Below are positions 20,284 through 32,317 of a DNA stretch of 38,048 nucleotides, piece by piece. Position 1 is the first letter of the stretch. Every line of letters starts with the position of its first letter. Both the position numbers and the translations under genes were made by a program. This DNA comes from Hydnum rufescens UP504 (Eukaryota; Basidiomycota; Agaricomycetes; Cantharellales; Hydnaceae): contig MU129144.1 in assembly GCA_014904985.1 (NCBI GenBank), forward strand, positions 48,789 through 86,836, in the 5' to 3' direction. The notes beneath the pieces were generated by a model, which was not told the DNA's origin, searched no databases, and saw only the letters and a program-made list of their open reading frames with translations.

Positions 20284-23200
20284 ATGTCTGTTGTACCTTC
20301 TCGTAGCGGCTCTGTGAGACGCCCATCAAGTCGACCGGTTACTGCAGCTTCAAATCCGCAGAATGGGTATGTTATCGCCATATATGAAAATAGAGGTGAG
20401 TGGATATTTCACAGCTCTTTCGATGGTATTCATGACGCACCCCCCAAGGGGTTGGGCGAGAAATTGGGATTGCTTCTCTCGATAGAAGCACTGGAAGAGC
20501 CACTATTCTTCAGGTCCGCACATCTCTGGCTTTCATTAGGAATCAGAAATTTGACATGTCTTGTCTAGATCTCCGACTGTCAGACTTATGTGAAAACACT
20601 CCATCATCTGCATGTGCATTACCCAAGTGTGGTGGTCGTCCTCGATTCATCTCTACCATCCGATCCATCTCCCAGTCGTCGTTCGACTGTCTTGGTGCAG
20701 TATATTCAAGAGGACTTCCCTGACGTTCCCATGGAATCTGTTTCTCGGAAATATTGGAATGATACAGTCGGTGTGCATGATAATTCCCATGGGTCTCAAC
20801 AGGGATTCTAATTTCCATCATAAGGCCTCGAGTTCATTACCATGCTCATGGTTGACGACGAAGAACGCGCTTCCACTATTCTCTCTGTGTCAAATAAGTG
20901 ATTGCCCATTTCTTTCTCTAAAGGGTGGTGCTCCATTGACAGGAAAGCCCAGCCCATTCGCACTGTGTGCCGCTGCTGCACTGTTCAAGTATGTACAGAC
21001 CAAGCTCAGCACGATCTACTCTCCCAGATCCTTGAGAATACATTGCCGGGCGGTGGAAGGCAAGCTATATCCCCATATGTTGCAGATGGAGGCTTCTACA
21101 TAATCCAGAGCCTCTGCGTTAGGCACGATGATGATCGATCATGACACTGCCAAGAATCTTGAACTCGGAGGAAATATGGCGAACAAGAAGAGCAAGCATT
21201 CCTTGTTCGGGTAAATATCATTATCTTCTACTTTTTCCCCTTTCTTACGATGACTCAGGCTCTTAAATCATGTGTTCACTCCAATGGGTGCTCGATCGCT
21301 TCGAGTAAATATCCTAGCCCCTCCTACAGGTTTGATCCCTTGTCCGGCGTACGACATCCCTGAAAGCTTATATAGCACCCTGCTAGTCCAAGGTCTTATC
21401 GAATCCCGCCTCAACGCTGTCGATGGTACTATTGGCTCCAACCATACCAGCTCCCTTATACTAAGGACTATCAGAATTAGTGAGATCAGAGGATCACTAC
21501 ACTTCCATCAAGGTCTCCATCAAGGCCATGAACAAAATTGATATCGACAAACTTATATCATCCGTAGGTCGGTCCTTGCGTTCCCCAACGGACAGTACTA
21601 ATCATCGAGTCCCTCACCTGTAGATCATAGTTGCTACTCCGAACTATCAGACCAACAATCCTAAAGAGGCTTCCAGTCACGTAACAAATATGCTTCTTTT
21701 GCGAAACGTCGTACGCTCGATCCCTGCAATCCAGCGCGCTCTTCAGGGGTGTGAATCCGCTCTGTTGAGAATCATTCAAGGGCTTCTTAGCGATGAAAAA
21801 TTATTCGAGGTCGAAAGACTCTTGGCAAGCAGCTTGAATGATGATGCAACTCTCGGAAAGGTAAGGGCCGTTTTCGTGCCCCTATTATTGTCAATGATGT
21901 TCCTTTTTGAAATCAGAAGACCGGTCTTCCAGCAGCAAATAGCAAGGTATACGCCGTGAAAGCCAATTTCAATCGGATGCTTGATGTTGCACGGGAAACC
22001 TATAAAGAGAATGTGTCTGATATCTTCGAGCTTAATCGCACCCTCAGTGAAGAGCATAATCTTCCGCTGGCGCTCACGTATCAAGAGCGTGGTGGTGGGT
22101 TTTGGTTTACTGTCTCCAAAGACGACCTGGAAGACGAACTTCCACGAGGTTTTCTCAATGTGACTGCTCGCGGGGCAAAGTGGTTTTTTACTTCAATGGA
22201 ACTTGTGAGTGCGCGTGTCGCAGTTTGCAAGAATCTCCTTCGTATCATTTGAATACGCAGAAGAAACGAAATGCACGAATGAAGGATGCTCTAGAAGAAG
22301 CACTCATGCTTAGTGATAGGTGCGTAGATTCAGTCACTTCGATGATTATTTCATCTGATTCAACTTCTCCAGGATCATTCAGGATCTGGTATTGCAGGTT
22401 GTGGAAAACATTGGCATATTTTACAAAGCATCCGAGGCCGTGAGCCAGTAACCCTGTTTGTTTCCACGCCCCTTACGTATGTACTACCATGGGCGCCTGG
22501 CGTCGTGCATCTAGATCTCTTTGCTGGACATGCTTTGGGCATTTTCCCATGTTGCAATATGTAAGCTCAGAGCAAACGATGGATTATCCATGGAAAGATG
22601 ACTCATTGGAATCTGCTGTAGTACACAGCTATGGTGATTTGATGCACATTCCTTTGCCCACTCGCTCACACTCGTTCGTTTTAGTCAGGCCGGAATTTAC
22701 AGGAACGGTGACATGCCAGAGTATTTGGAGATCGGGGTTCACACATCTAACTTGGCTGGTGTAGCTCGCAATCAAAGCTGGTCGGCACCCAATTCTTGAG
22801 AACCTTCAGTCAGCGGGCACGTTTGTGGCCAATGACACTTACGCATGCGAATCATCGACCTTCCAAATCGTGCAAGGACCCAAGTGCGCCTTTAACATAT
22901 CTCCTTTCTGGTATTTTTCTCACTTGCTGGATGTTCAGCATGTCCGGTGCATGGGCGCTCTATCCCGTATGTCCTGAGTGAAGGCTAAGCATAATCGTTC
23001 CCGGTCCAGGAAAGAGTACGTATCTGAGGCAGTTAGGACTGTTGACCGTGATGGCTACCTGTGGTTGCTTGTAAGCTTGCTTGTATACAGTACCTGACGG
23101 TCCATATTTTCTGAACTCTTTTTTCAGTGTGCCGGCGGAATATGCAAGTTTCAGGTATGTCCGCCTCACCGTACTCCTGGATCCCTCTCCCCTTCTTAAA

Positions 23201-24369
23201 TGTGCTCATAAATCTTCAGGGTCCACGATGCCCTACTCACCCGGCTTTCCAATGATGATGACCCGGAACGAAATTTGAGTACTTTCTCCAATGAAATGGC
23301 ATCGTCTGCTATGATTTTGAGTGCGTTTTGATAGTTCTTGCTCCCAGTCGAGATCTATGAATTTCCTAGGCATGGCTACCCCAAATTCGATGGTTCTAAT
23401 CGATGAACTTGGACGTGGGACCTCTGCAATAGAAGGTCTCGGAATCGCGCATGCGATCGCCGAAAATTTGATTGATCTCAAGGTGCGGTTGGCCTAGTTT
23501 GTCAAATCCATATCTTTTCCCTATTCACATTGAAGATATTTCACAAGGCATTCGTGTTCTTCGCAACGTCAGTGACCAATAGAATCGATACGAGATAGTA
23601 GCTCACCTCGTCTACCTTAGTCATTTCAGCGATCTTTCCGCTACTTTAAGCCGCCGTCCTTCGGTAGTCAAGTGCGTGTGCCCCTTGATCTCACCTGGGA
23701 GTTACTGACATTTCTTCGAAGCCTGCATCTTTCCGTCCAAGTAAGCCTCGCTTCTCCTCTACATTATATTTGTCAACATCCCGTTATCACAGAATAACAC
23801 CCAAAGCTCTTCGTCCCATCTTGGTCTTCAATTTCACTATCGGTAGGCATGATGAGACGTGGAGTATCAATCTGCCATCCTCATGACAACTCGGCTGGCT
23901 CTCCTAGCTTGCTTGATGGGCGAGGAGATGACATCCCGCATTACGGTGCGTTTCTCTTGTTAACGCCGCTCTTCCCTCTTCCAGGACCTGCAAGGTATGT
24001 ATTCCAACCATGGAGATATTCTATAGGCCTCGAGTTAGCCCGGCTGGCCGATCTGCCAAAAGAAGCTATGGAGCATGCTCGAGGCGTCGCCGAGAAGCTA
24101 ACCGATCTGGATAAGGCAAAGCAAGCAGCTAGTAAAACCAGCCAGGCAATTGCTCGTAGGAAGGCGGTTCTCAGGGTGCGTTTACACAATCAGTGGTTGG
24201 GGGATCTACATGCCTTCGTTGATGAGAGGGATACCTCTGGTCACAGCTTCAAACTCAACTCACGCAGGCCTATGAGCACTCTGCTCTTCCGGATCACGAA
24301 TTGTCGCTCTATCTTGCTAGGTTGCAAAAGGAGATCGTCGCCGTGCTTGGCAGTGTTCTCGATGAGTAG
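20284..24369 (+). CDS. MSH4: MutS homolog 4, meiotic crossover protein, 29 exons
   Basis: Partner of MSH5 in MutS-gamma, which stabilises branched recombination intermediates in meiosis and promotes crossovers. ATG at 20284; a phase-consistent 29-exon chain gives 812 residues, normal for the family. Exon ends include 20395, 20513, 20770, 20897, 21059, 21210, 21329, 21425, 21563, 21860, 22204, 22319, 22439, 22560, 22633, 22707, 22883, 22946, 23070, 23154, 23320, 23482, 23567, 23671, 23740, 23842, 23945, 24175 and 24369. Like other MSH4 it starts near the MutS II region and lacks the mismatch-recognition domain. Seen: VPMESVSRKYWNDTVG, FGLLNHVFTPMGARSLR (lever/core), YVRPEFTGT..AIKAGRHP, Walker A GPNMSGKST (residues 565-573), FVPAEYASFR, Walker B MVLIDELGRGTS (D644, E645), and AFVFFATHF. 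The intron after 21059 is GC-AG. Exons of 8, 12, 19, 20, 23, 27 and 33 nt occur. No lesion is seen, so the gene appears functional. Confidence 0.96.
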
Positions 24370-24663
24370 CGACACGAATCTCGTCTCCCTGCCGCTCCAT
24401 CTCGTTTGCATTTCCTGGTTTTTCTCACTATAGTTCAAGCTCCAGAATGGTCCCTCAATAGAGTTTTACAATCTTGGGGATTGAAAGTTGTACATAGTTG
24501 ACGCTCGCATTTCACAAAGTGACGGATATTCCAAGCGCATCAGAGAAAGTTGCTGTGAAGTTGAAACCGATACTTCAAGTTCCGGTTCATTTGGATCAGC
24601 AACAATTCTGCAGAAGTAGTCCTGGAGTAAGAAAGGGGGAAAAAATAGGGATAGATGCGCTCT

Positions 24664-25614
24664 TCACGGTACAGAACCAGAGACCACAACTTCATGCTGT
24701 GACGAGGTATTATCGCGCTTAGTGTGAGAGGCCGTGTCATCGTCCGCACATGGGCCCAAACGCATGACCACCCGTTCACTCCTCCAACCGCAGGAATATA
24801 ATTCCTTGTCGAAAGGCTTTTCTGTCACCCCCTGTTCTTCCTCGACGGAATATTCACTATCGAGTGTGATGTGACTTCCAGAGTCCATGGGAATGCCAGT
24901 TGGTTGATGTATGTGCGAGGATGCGCTGTTATTGCTGAGGATGGAAGAAGCTGAAGATAAGGGAGACGTGTGAGAGGATATTGGAAGGAAGAACGAGTCT
25001 TGAGACGAGTGACTCGGAAGTGAAGAAAGGGATACCACCTCAAATTTGTATGGGCTCTGGTCGGAAACCAGAAAGATGAGGCGAGTTTGGCATGGTGGAT
25101 GAGGATGTTAGATAATTACCTCGTATGACCTGTTATATTTATGTCGGAACGGGATGCAGCCAAACCATGAGAAAGAGAACCTGGGAGAAGGAGGGCGCGA
25201 TACAGTGGGGGAATTTATCCATGTTGGGCAAAGTGCAAAGCCATCGATCATCTGAAGCACCTCTTCGTCGATGTCGCTGTCTCTGACAGCGTACAATCCC
25301 AACATGTCCAAAAAAACGGGCATAGGATGAAGATAATACGCGATGACACAGCCTGTACCGTCCCACGTATGTACTCGCTTTCCGTAATGCCCTGCCCGTA
25401 AGTCGGCAAGGAGGAAGGTACGGAGGGCGCTACGCCATTGCGAAATCCTGGTCTCGAGGACCTTTTGTGGTGGGAGATAATTGTGAGGATTAAGTTGGCG
25501 AGATAGAGCAGTTAACCAGTTTGGGGAGAGCGCATGAGGGGCCACCGTCCCGCGGTAGAACTCGGCAGAGGGAAATAGCACTGCGGGAATTGACGGACTT
25601 GGAGGTGCTCTCAT
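24664..25614 (-). CDS. Conserved-looking hypothetical protein
   Basis: I do not recognise the family. Two exons, 25614-25120 and 25038-24664, are joined over an 81-nt intron (GTAATT...TTGAG) in phase 0, giving 289 residues. The start is the first ATG after an in-frame TAA (MRAPPSPSIPAV). The N-terminus is Pro-rich; residues 30-150 look ordered and are rich in aromatic residues (WLTALSRQLN, ISQWRSALRTFLLADL, VHTWDGTGCVIAYYLHPMPVFLDMLG); the second exon is Ser-rich and low in complexity. No signal peptide or membrane segment is evident. It is convergent with MSH4, with 294 bp between the stop codons. Confidence 0.7.
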
Positions 25615-25644
25615 GGGTGGCTGAGAAAAATCTGGGTATGACAC

Positions 25645-26830
25645 ACGCGCAGAGAAAGATACTTATTGCTTTTCGAGTATGGGAGCTAGGATTTGAGACC
25701 GAGTCAATGCCGTCTTTGCATGAGACCTATCATTTCGGTATGAGTTGGGTCTCAGGTAGGCCTTGCTTCAGTAAAGTCCGTCAAGGCCACGAATGTCGGT
25801 AAACGAAGCTGCATCCACAGCCCTCCCGTCCTCCCATTTGTCGGCCCAAGCCGTCATGAGTTTGACCGGCAAACTCCGCCCACCCGATGCTGAATCAGTG
25901 AATTCTCATCCAAAACCGAACGAAATCATGCCTGACAGTGGTCTCAAATATATTTGAGACCGGAGTTAATAGGTGTATGGTATGAACTACTTAAGTCTCG
26001 CCTTGGTATCAAGGCATTAGAACTGCCGAACTAGATCCCCGCTTGGCGATGAATCCAATTCTTGAGGAGTCCCTTTCCCTTCTCGGTACGCTTTTGTACT
26101 CCCTCGGAGCCAATGGGGCGATAAACAGACCGTCCCACAGGTCAGCCTCTCAACACCTCCTGGTTGGCATGCACTATCATAGCGGTGCGAATAAAACATT
26201 CTTCCTTTGGACCGCGCGCTGACTAGGACACGAACGATAAGATCATCCTCCCCTGGCTGCCGCGTGAAGGTGATCCGAGAGAGGAGTTTGCTCACCAGCC
26301 AATGAATCGGATGGTGCTGGGGATATTGTTTGTACTCGCTATTCGCGTATGGCTAAATTGAAGAATTGCCTGTCTGGTGCGCGGGTGGCACGGGGGTGGA
26401 TTATGCAACAATCTCCTGGACTTGTACTATACTGGGATGTAGGTGAACATCCAATCTTCGAGATGTTCGCATGGGTCTAAATAAGATCGTCCAATTCTAC
26501 GGTCCGGTCACGCTGCTTCGTGTTTCTGAATGCGAGAGTGTGCGGTCTATCTGAAATAGTGCAATGAGATGGGGGGGAGGGGCTCTACGGAGGGGAGGCC
26601 TTACGAGATCCCTGATAGATTTCTGTTCTGACCAAATACACCATGGGCTCAGTTGCAGAGTTCAGGCGATACTGAAAGCTCGAAATACGGCCATGTGTGT
26701 CACCCTCGATGGATTGAGTTTGGGCTGGAACAGTGTCTATGTCCTAGACGCATCTCATTCCGAGTATGATGTGAGAGCTTGCCCAGCCTATTTGTACCTC
26801 GAGTCCTTACCACGGTCTAAAGCCACCACA
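25645..26830. other. Intergenic region between divergent genes
   Basis: No gene is supported. It separates the divergent starts at 25614 (-) and 26831 (+) and should hold both promoters. A 92-codon frame on the minus strand (26017-26295) lacks features that would make it convincing. No repeats stand out. Confidence 0.5.
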
Positions 26831-27559
26831 ATGTTCGCTACTCGCTCGCCCTTGAGCTCGCCAGCCGCATTAAAGCATGTAATATCGCATGGGTTTCCGT
26901 TCCCGTCCTCGCCTGCATCACCACGCCCCCTGCAGAGCCCCAAAGTGCAGAGTCCCATCATGCATCACCCCATTCCTGGTCGCTCAGCAAAGTTCGTTGA
27001 GGACAGCTACTTCCCTTTGGCACCTCCCCCCCGACTTCCCAATCCTGCTCCTAGATTGGTCAAGAAGAACATTACTTACTTTACCGAACCATCTACCGCC
27101 CGCCCACGTCTCAACACTCGCGTTTCATCCATCATCGGCGAGGCCCTTGGAGCAAATATCACCCCCGTCGAGAGTGAGACCCGGGTGAGGACGGAACCGA
27201 TCGGCACGCCGATGCACTCGCCACGTTTCATACGACAACGGGGAGGAACGATATGGGAAGGTCATCGATGCTCACTTCACGTGAATTTTCGAAAACCTAG
27301 TACGAGTCCTGAGTCGATCCTGGAGGGCGTCATTGTGGAGAATACGTCTGCTGAAGCGAGGGTCCCCAAGAACAAGAGGCGATGTAACGTCAGGTTCTCC
27401 GATCCTGTGATTCAGATGGCGTCCACGGTGGCTGAGATTCATCAGAGTCTCTCCCATTTGAGTACCCATGAGGACAAGTACACTTTGAATGCGAAGAAGA
27501 ATGGCCGTCGTCAAACACCTGGGGTGTTGGAGGCGGATCGGGAGAGCTACGGGTTCTAG
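26831..27559 (+). CDS. Hypothetical Pro/Ser-rich protein, 242 aa
   Basis: Single-exon frame. ATG at 26831 has a good context (CACCACAATG); the frame is open further upstream but without an ATG that looks better. The product is basic and Pro/Ser-rich over residues 1-60 (SSPASPRPLQSPKVQSP), with a more conserved-looking centre (NITYFTEPS, RVSSIIGEALGANITPVE) and a RRCNVRFSDPV motif followed by a helical MASTVAEIHQSLSHL segment. 'NVRFSD'-type motifs occur in several short regulatory proteins, but this is not diagnostic. No enzymatic motif, signal peptide or membrane segment. Function unknown. Confidence 0.65.
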   Translation: MFATRSPLSSPAALKHVISHGFPFPSSPASPRPLQSPKVQSPIMHHPIPGRSAKFVEDSYFPLAPPPRLPNPAPRLVKKNITYFTEPSTARPRLNTRVSSIIGEALGANITPVESETRVRTEPIGTPMHSPRFIRQRGGTIWEGHRCSLHVNFRKPSTSPESILEGVIVENTSAEARVPKNKRRCNVRFSDPVIQMASTVAEIHQSLSHLSTHEDKYTLNAKKNGRRQTPGVLEADRESYGF

Positions 27560-28246
27560 TGTCGGGTCGGGTCTGTGGATCGGGCGAGCTGGGGAACGAC
27601 CTTATCTTCCTTGATGTGATGTGACACTGGACATGAACCCACGTAGCCTCGATTCGCTATCTTTCGTCGCAATAAAGTAGATAGGAATCCCTGAGAGACG
27701 AGCGAACTGTGGATAAGTTGCCTAAAAAGGGCAAAAGATGCTAGGCTTGCAACAAGAAGGATTCAGGATTGACCAGTTATCTGCGCGTTCTCGATAGCGG
27801 ATACCCACCTACCCTGACGCGTACATAAGTGTATGGCAAGCTCAAAGCCTGCTTCAGATAATGTCTTCCATTTGGCGTAGTGGATACTCCGTCCTCGCCG
27901 TCAAGAGCCAAATGATTAGAATGAAATCTTCACACTGGGCTCAGACGAGCGTGTTGTAATCCAAGATAATCTCAGGATATGTACTTTTTTTTTGTTCATC
28001 TCGAAATAGCAAGCAGCATTGAATTCCCGGTGAGAGCATCCCCCCCCAAGGCACGGTTCATCACAATGGAGCTCACGACGACAATAGTTATAAAAGGTAG
28101 CGATTGAGTAGTGAATTTGATTGTTATATAATGACACTTGGTCCTTGCCGCAGAATCCGCTTGTGCTCCCTCCAACTCCCATATTCTTGCACCAACCTCC
28201 CGTGAGCATCTTCTGACCTTGGTTGTGCAGCGACCTCTGGCCGGCT
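27560..28246. other. Intergenic; presumptive promoter of the CCCH/Smr gene
   Basis: No gene or repeat was recognised. A T9 and a C8 run occur near 27987 and 28040. The sequence directly precedes the ATG at 28247. Confidence 0.5.
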
Positions 28247-31162
28247 ATGCCACCGGATTCTCCAGTCCCCCTTGCAAATGGGTCCACCACCAAATTTCCC
28301 CACACTAGGGCTCTCCTCGCTGCACTCGCCCACGACTACGGGGTCTCGAACAAGAACACTAACAAATCCTCCTCGGAGACTTCAGACTCTGAACCAGAAA
28401 GCGATGGCAAGGAAGACACAACGAACAGCGACACCCTCGTCGCTCGAGTAATTCAACTTCTGGATGACGAAGATGAGGATGCCCTCAAAGACTTTCTCAA
28501 ACTGACTTTTGGAATCTCGGATGAATCTGTGAGTGATCTCGCCAGGTGATAACAACTGTACTCTCTAATGTGCGCCCCCAGGCGGTCGAGCACAATGTAC
28601 TTGAGCTCATGCACAGGCGTCGTGATGATCTTGCCAACGTAGGCCGTCTCCGTTCTCATTTATCGTCCCCGCCCACCAAGCCGAATCCGTCTTCCCTAGG
28701 TACCTTTTCTATTCTTCACTCCCATCAAACGTCCCTCGCGGCCAACTTCCCGCAATTCTGTGTACTCATATCGCTCATCACGTCCTGGCACCCCTTCTTT
28801 GGGTCCATCATCTCCTCTGGCACAATCATTTCGCCGGCCCATCACTCCCTTAGCTGGGCCCACGATAACATACCCAAATATATCTCCCTCGTCCTCCCCA
28901 ACACCTGCCGCTGCCGTCGTCAATGGCTTGGGGAGCCCTACTTCCTCTCCTTTGCCATCTCCCCGTTTTCTCAATGCAAAAGCTACCGAATTCAGGCCCG
29001 CAATGGTCCGTTCCCAATCTACAAATTCCATTCTCCGGAGTCCGTCACCGGATCTCTGGGCCCACAACTACACTCCGTCCCCAACACTCTCTTCCGCCTC
29101 CTTGACTGGGCGTGGATCGTCTAGGCTTGCAATTGTGGCCCCTCTCCCAGGATCTGCTTATTCTCCCACGGATGAAGACGGCCATTCGGATCGGACGCCG
29201 CCCATACTCATTCCTCAAGACCTTCCACGCCCTCCATATGATGACGAAGATGAGGATCCCTTCTCCCCCTTTGTTGTGAAGCAGCCGCCCCCTACCCAAC
29301 ACCTCTTAAATTCCAGTAGATCTCCTTCGGATGCTGAGACACAATGGTCGGCTTCAAGCAATTCCAATTCGTCTCCCTCAAATTCCTACGATGCCCCCCC
29401 TCCCCTCCCGGAAGACTATTACTCATATTCTACTCGGCATTTACAGCAATTCCCTCGCCCTGGACACCTTGGCCCTGCAGATTCAAATCTTCATAATGTT
29501 GAAGGCGATCCTGGGACCGATTATGTGCCCGACGATGGCAATATGACGCCGTTCGATGTTTTGTCCAGTGTTTTTGGTGGGACCGTTCCCCCTGCGATGC
29601 TTGATCAGGCACTCGTAGAGAGCGGATATGATTTTGAAGGCGCCATGGCCTGGCTCGTGGATCAGGCGCTCCCCGCTCCTTCCGCTGGTCTCTTGCATCA
29701 ACATCCTGGGCCCATCCATCCACCACTCCGTTCCATTGGTAGTGGCGTGATGCTCGCATCGCGAGACGCGCCATTTTCCCAGGCACGCCTTGGGAACAAT
29801 CCCAATGGCCGGAATAACGGTCTCCGCTACAATACCCAACAACAGCAGAAAGCCACTGCTGGAGGAAACCGAGTCTGTCGCTATTTCCTTGCTGGAGATT
29901 GTCGTCGCGCAGATTGTCGTTTCAGGTGGGAGACTTCTCGTTGCTATGTGTCCGTGGTTCTTCGTACTCACGATCGTACATGTTCGATTGGGCAGCCATG
30001 ATATTGACCGTGCGTTGTGTCGCTTCTGGCTCCGTGGACAATGTGCCAAAGGGGAGCAGTGTGAGTTCTTGCATCACCTTCCACAACACATCGACGTGCA
30101 GGGCCTTACTGCTGCCATGCATCACGTGGATATTGTCGACGACCGGGAGCCATCGGACCATCCTCGGAATGATTTCCCTACGCTTTCCCAAGCTGAGATG
30201 CGAAATGGAAGACGGGGTGCTGGGTCGTTCCAGTCTCAGGTTCGACCAGCGGACCCGAGCCGAACGCGATGGGCAACCACCGTGAAGAAACCTATCCCTC
30301 AGCTGCCCCCTGTTCGTCCCGGCAATGGTAGTAATGCGGCTGATGAGCCTGTGGTGCGATCAATTAATGGCCCTGTAGCCCGGCCTTCACCCAGGATTCG
30401 TCTGCGTCCATCCTCACTTCTTCCAACCCTTCCGACGGGCGATGCCCTGAATAAGCTATACATGGCGTATCGCTCGCGAGCCATCGAGCTTGGGGCCACA
30501 AGAAATGCCTGTCTCGCACGAGCTGCCGAATGTTGGCGTCGTGGGGATGGTGCTGGTGCCAAAAGACACAGTCGTGAGGCACACGAGTTGAATGGCAAAA
30601 TGGGTCTTGAAGCTGGCAAGGCAGCCGCGCGTCTCGTGCGGGAACGCGCGCGTGTTGCCGTTGAGGCTGTACGTGCTCGCGATACGAACTGGAGTGACGA
30701 CCCAGGGGATAGAGCCGCAAAGGGCAAGACATGCGGAAGCGACTTGGGTGTGTGCTTGGGTATCGCAAAGGTCGGTATTCAACACGAGAAGAGGCTGTCC
30801 CCTGAAGAGCGCACCGAGTGTTTGTTGGATCTGCATGGGTTACATTCTAATGAAGCAGTTGAGGTCGTAGAAGACTTCCTCGTTGCTGTAAGTCCATTCT
30901 ATCTTTCTTGGCATTTTGTGGACCCTTTTTGTTAAATGCTGACGCTCATGTTGATTCCATTCAGCTCGAAACTGAGCATTTCTTCGGCCTTGCCTATCTC
31001 ATTGTGGGTGAAGAAAAACACACAGGTACACAGGATGCAGGACGAGGCGCGTCTCGTGCTCGGCTGGCAGCTGGCGTTCGCGAGTGGCTCTTTAAATGGG
31101 GATATCCGTGGTCCGAACGTGACGGGATCATCTGTGTCGATCCACTTACTCATGCACAGTGA
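28247..31162 (+). CDS. CCCH zinc finger / CUE / DUF1771 / Smr domain protein
   Basis: Likely an RNA- or nucleic-acid-binding factor with an Smr nuclease-type domain, acting in RNA quality control or ribosome-linked processes; the role is inferred from the domains. Five exons (28247-28528, 28582-28638, 28700-29925, 29996-30887, 30965-31162), with introns of 53, 61, 70 and 77 nt and all phases consistent, encode 884 residues. After an acidic N-terminus (LLDDEDEDALKDFL) and a long Pro/Ser-rich linker comes a CUE-like motif (about 395-440, MTPFDVLSSVFGG...LVDQAL). Two CCCH fingers follow: C506-x7-C-x4-C-x3-H523 and C530-x7-C-x5-C-x3-H548. Then DUF1771 (about 672-737, LNKLYMAYRSRAIELG) and a C-terminal Smr domain from about 798 with the hallmark LDLHGL. 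Intron 3 falls inside finger 1, so any unspliced product loses its last His. This domain order is known in fungal Smr proteins. Confidence 0.95.
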
Positions 31163-32270
31163 AGATATCAATAAAGTATACATCCCGTTCTCCCAGGATG
31201 GCCATGCCCCCCCGGGTTCTATCCATTTACTCATGTTTTTTGTCTCTTGACACTTTCTTCCCCCAATTTAATGAACTTCCTGCAGTATTCTCGTTCCATT
31301 TTACCTCCCTGTGGTCTCATGTATGATTGGGGATCCCCTCGATGTTCTGGCGTGTTCTGGTGACTCCAAACGTCCCCCTTGCTATCCACTCCTGCCTTGT
31401 CGTAGCGTTTCGGCTTCCCCCCATCGACACTTCTCTATAGCTACTATCCTCTCTATCGCTCATCGCATCACTCACATCTGGAATTCTAACTATCACCGGC
31501 TTGAAGACCAGGCCGTTTGTCACTTCCTCACTCAGACGACGGCCTGTTACTGTCTCTTTGCACCATTCTTCTTTACCAGCCTTTCCCTTGCCACCCCCTC
31601 ATAGCTGACTTTGTCCTCGTTATCGTTCTCAAGGAACATCTAAACGGATCTTCTTTGTAAATTGTACCTACATATGCTTGTACAGTTTATAAAAAGCAAT
31701 GAACAAGGAAACTTAGCTAGTTTGTTCAAGTGGGGTGCTCCTTCGGGGGTGCAAGCTCATTATACTTGCAGTTATTGTCATCCTGAGGTGATTACTGGGA
31801 TAGCATTCGATGTGTCGCCGTGCAGAATATGTTTTGGATGTTTACGTGGTAATGTCGTAACGATCGTCATGGCTGTGGTTACTGTCTCCATCTGGAGAGT
31901 GTGCGATACCTCCATGAACGGGATCGTAATCGTACAACGAAAGTGGATCATCTTCAGCATGGGCTGGATATTACTGAGCTGGCCACGCCGGGGATGGAGA
32001 GCGCCGATCCTCAGCGGAAGGCGTACGCGCACATAGGATAGAGTCACCAAATATATACATCATGCAATCAAGTCTATATCCGTCTTTGTGGGGGGCCATA
32101 CTTAATGTTGCGGCTGGGTGTGGCTTAGACTTGACTTTGGCGACTCCGCAGGACTTCCGAGAGACTTAACTTATCTCCGAAGTCCAAGCCAAATTTGGGA
32201 CTTGATTTAGACTCAAAGTTGACTTGAATCCTTTTTGGTATACTTGTATGTACAATAATGATAGCACAGA
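31163..32270. other. Intergenic 3' flank, no gene supported
   Basis: An AATAAA-like signal (CAATAAAGT) is present just after the stop, near 31170. Frames of 97-124 codons at 31311 and 31662 lack motifs and overlap minus-strand frames. Around 32085-32230 several GACTTGACTTT/AAGTCCAAG-type words recur in both orientations, probably an old inverted-repeat element, too decayed to delimit. Confidence 0.5.
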
Positions 32271-32317
32271 GTTAACCTCTCATCTGATACGAGTAAAGGC
32301 TGTCACCCATGCATGCC

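Noticed and set aside
22561..22684. Single 124-nt intron in MSH4
   Set aside because: Splitting it into introns of 61 and 51 nt around a 12-nt exon gives the conserved Y-V-R-P-E-F motif and normal intron sizes.
26017..26295. 92-codon minus-strand frame
   Set aside because: No motif, no supporting splice or start context; lies in a promoter region between divergent genes.
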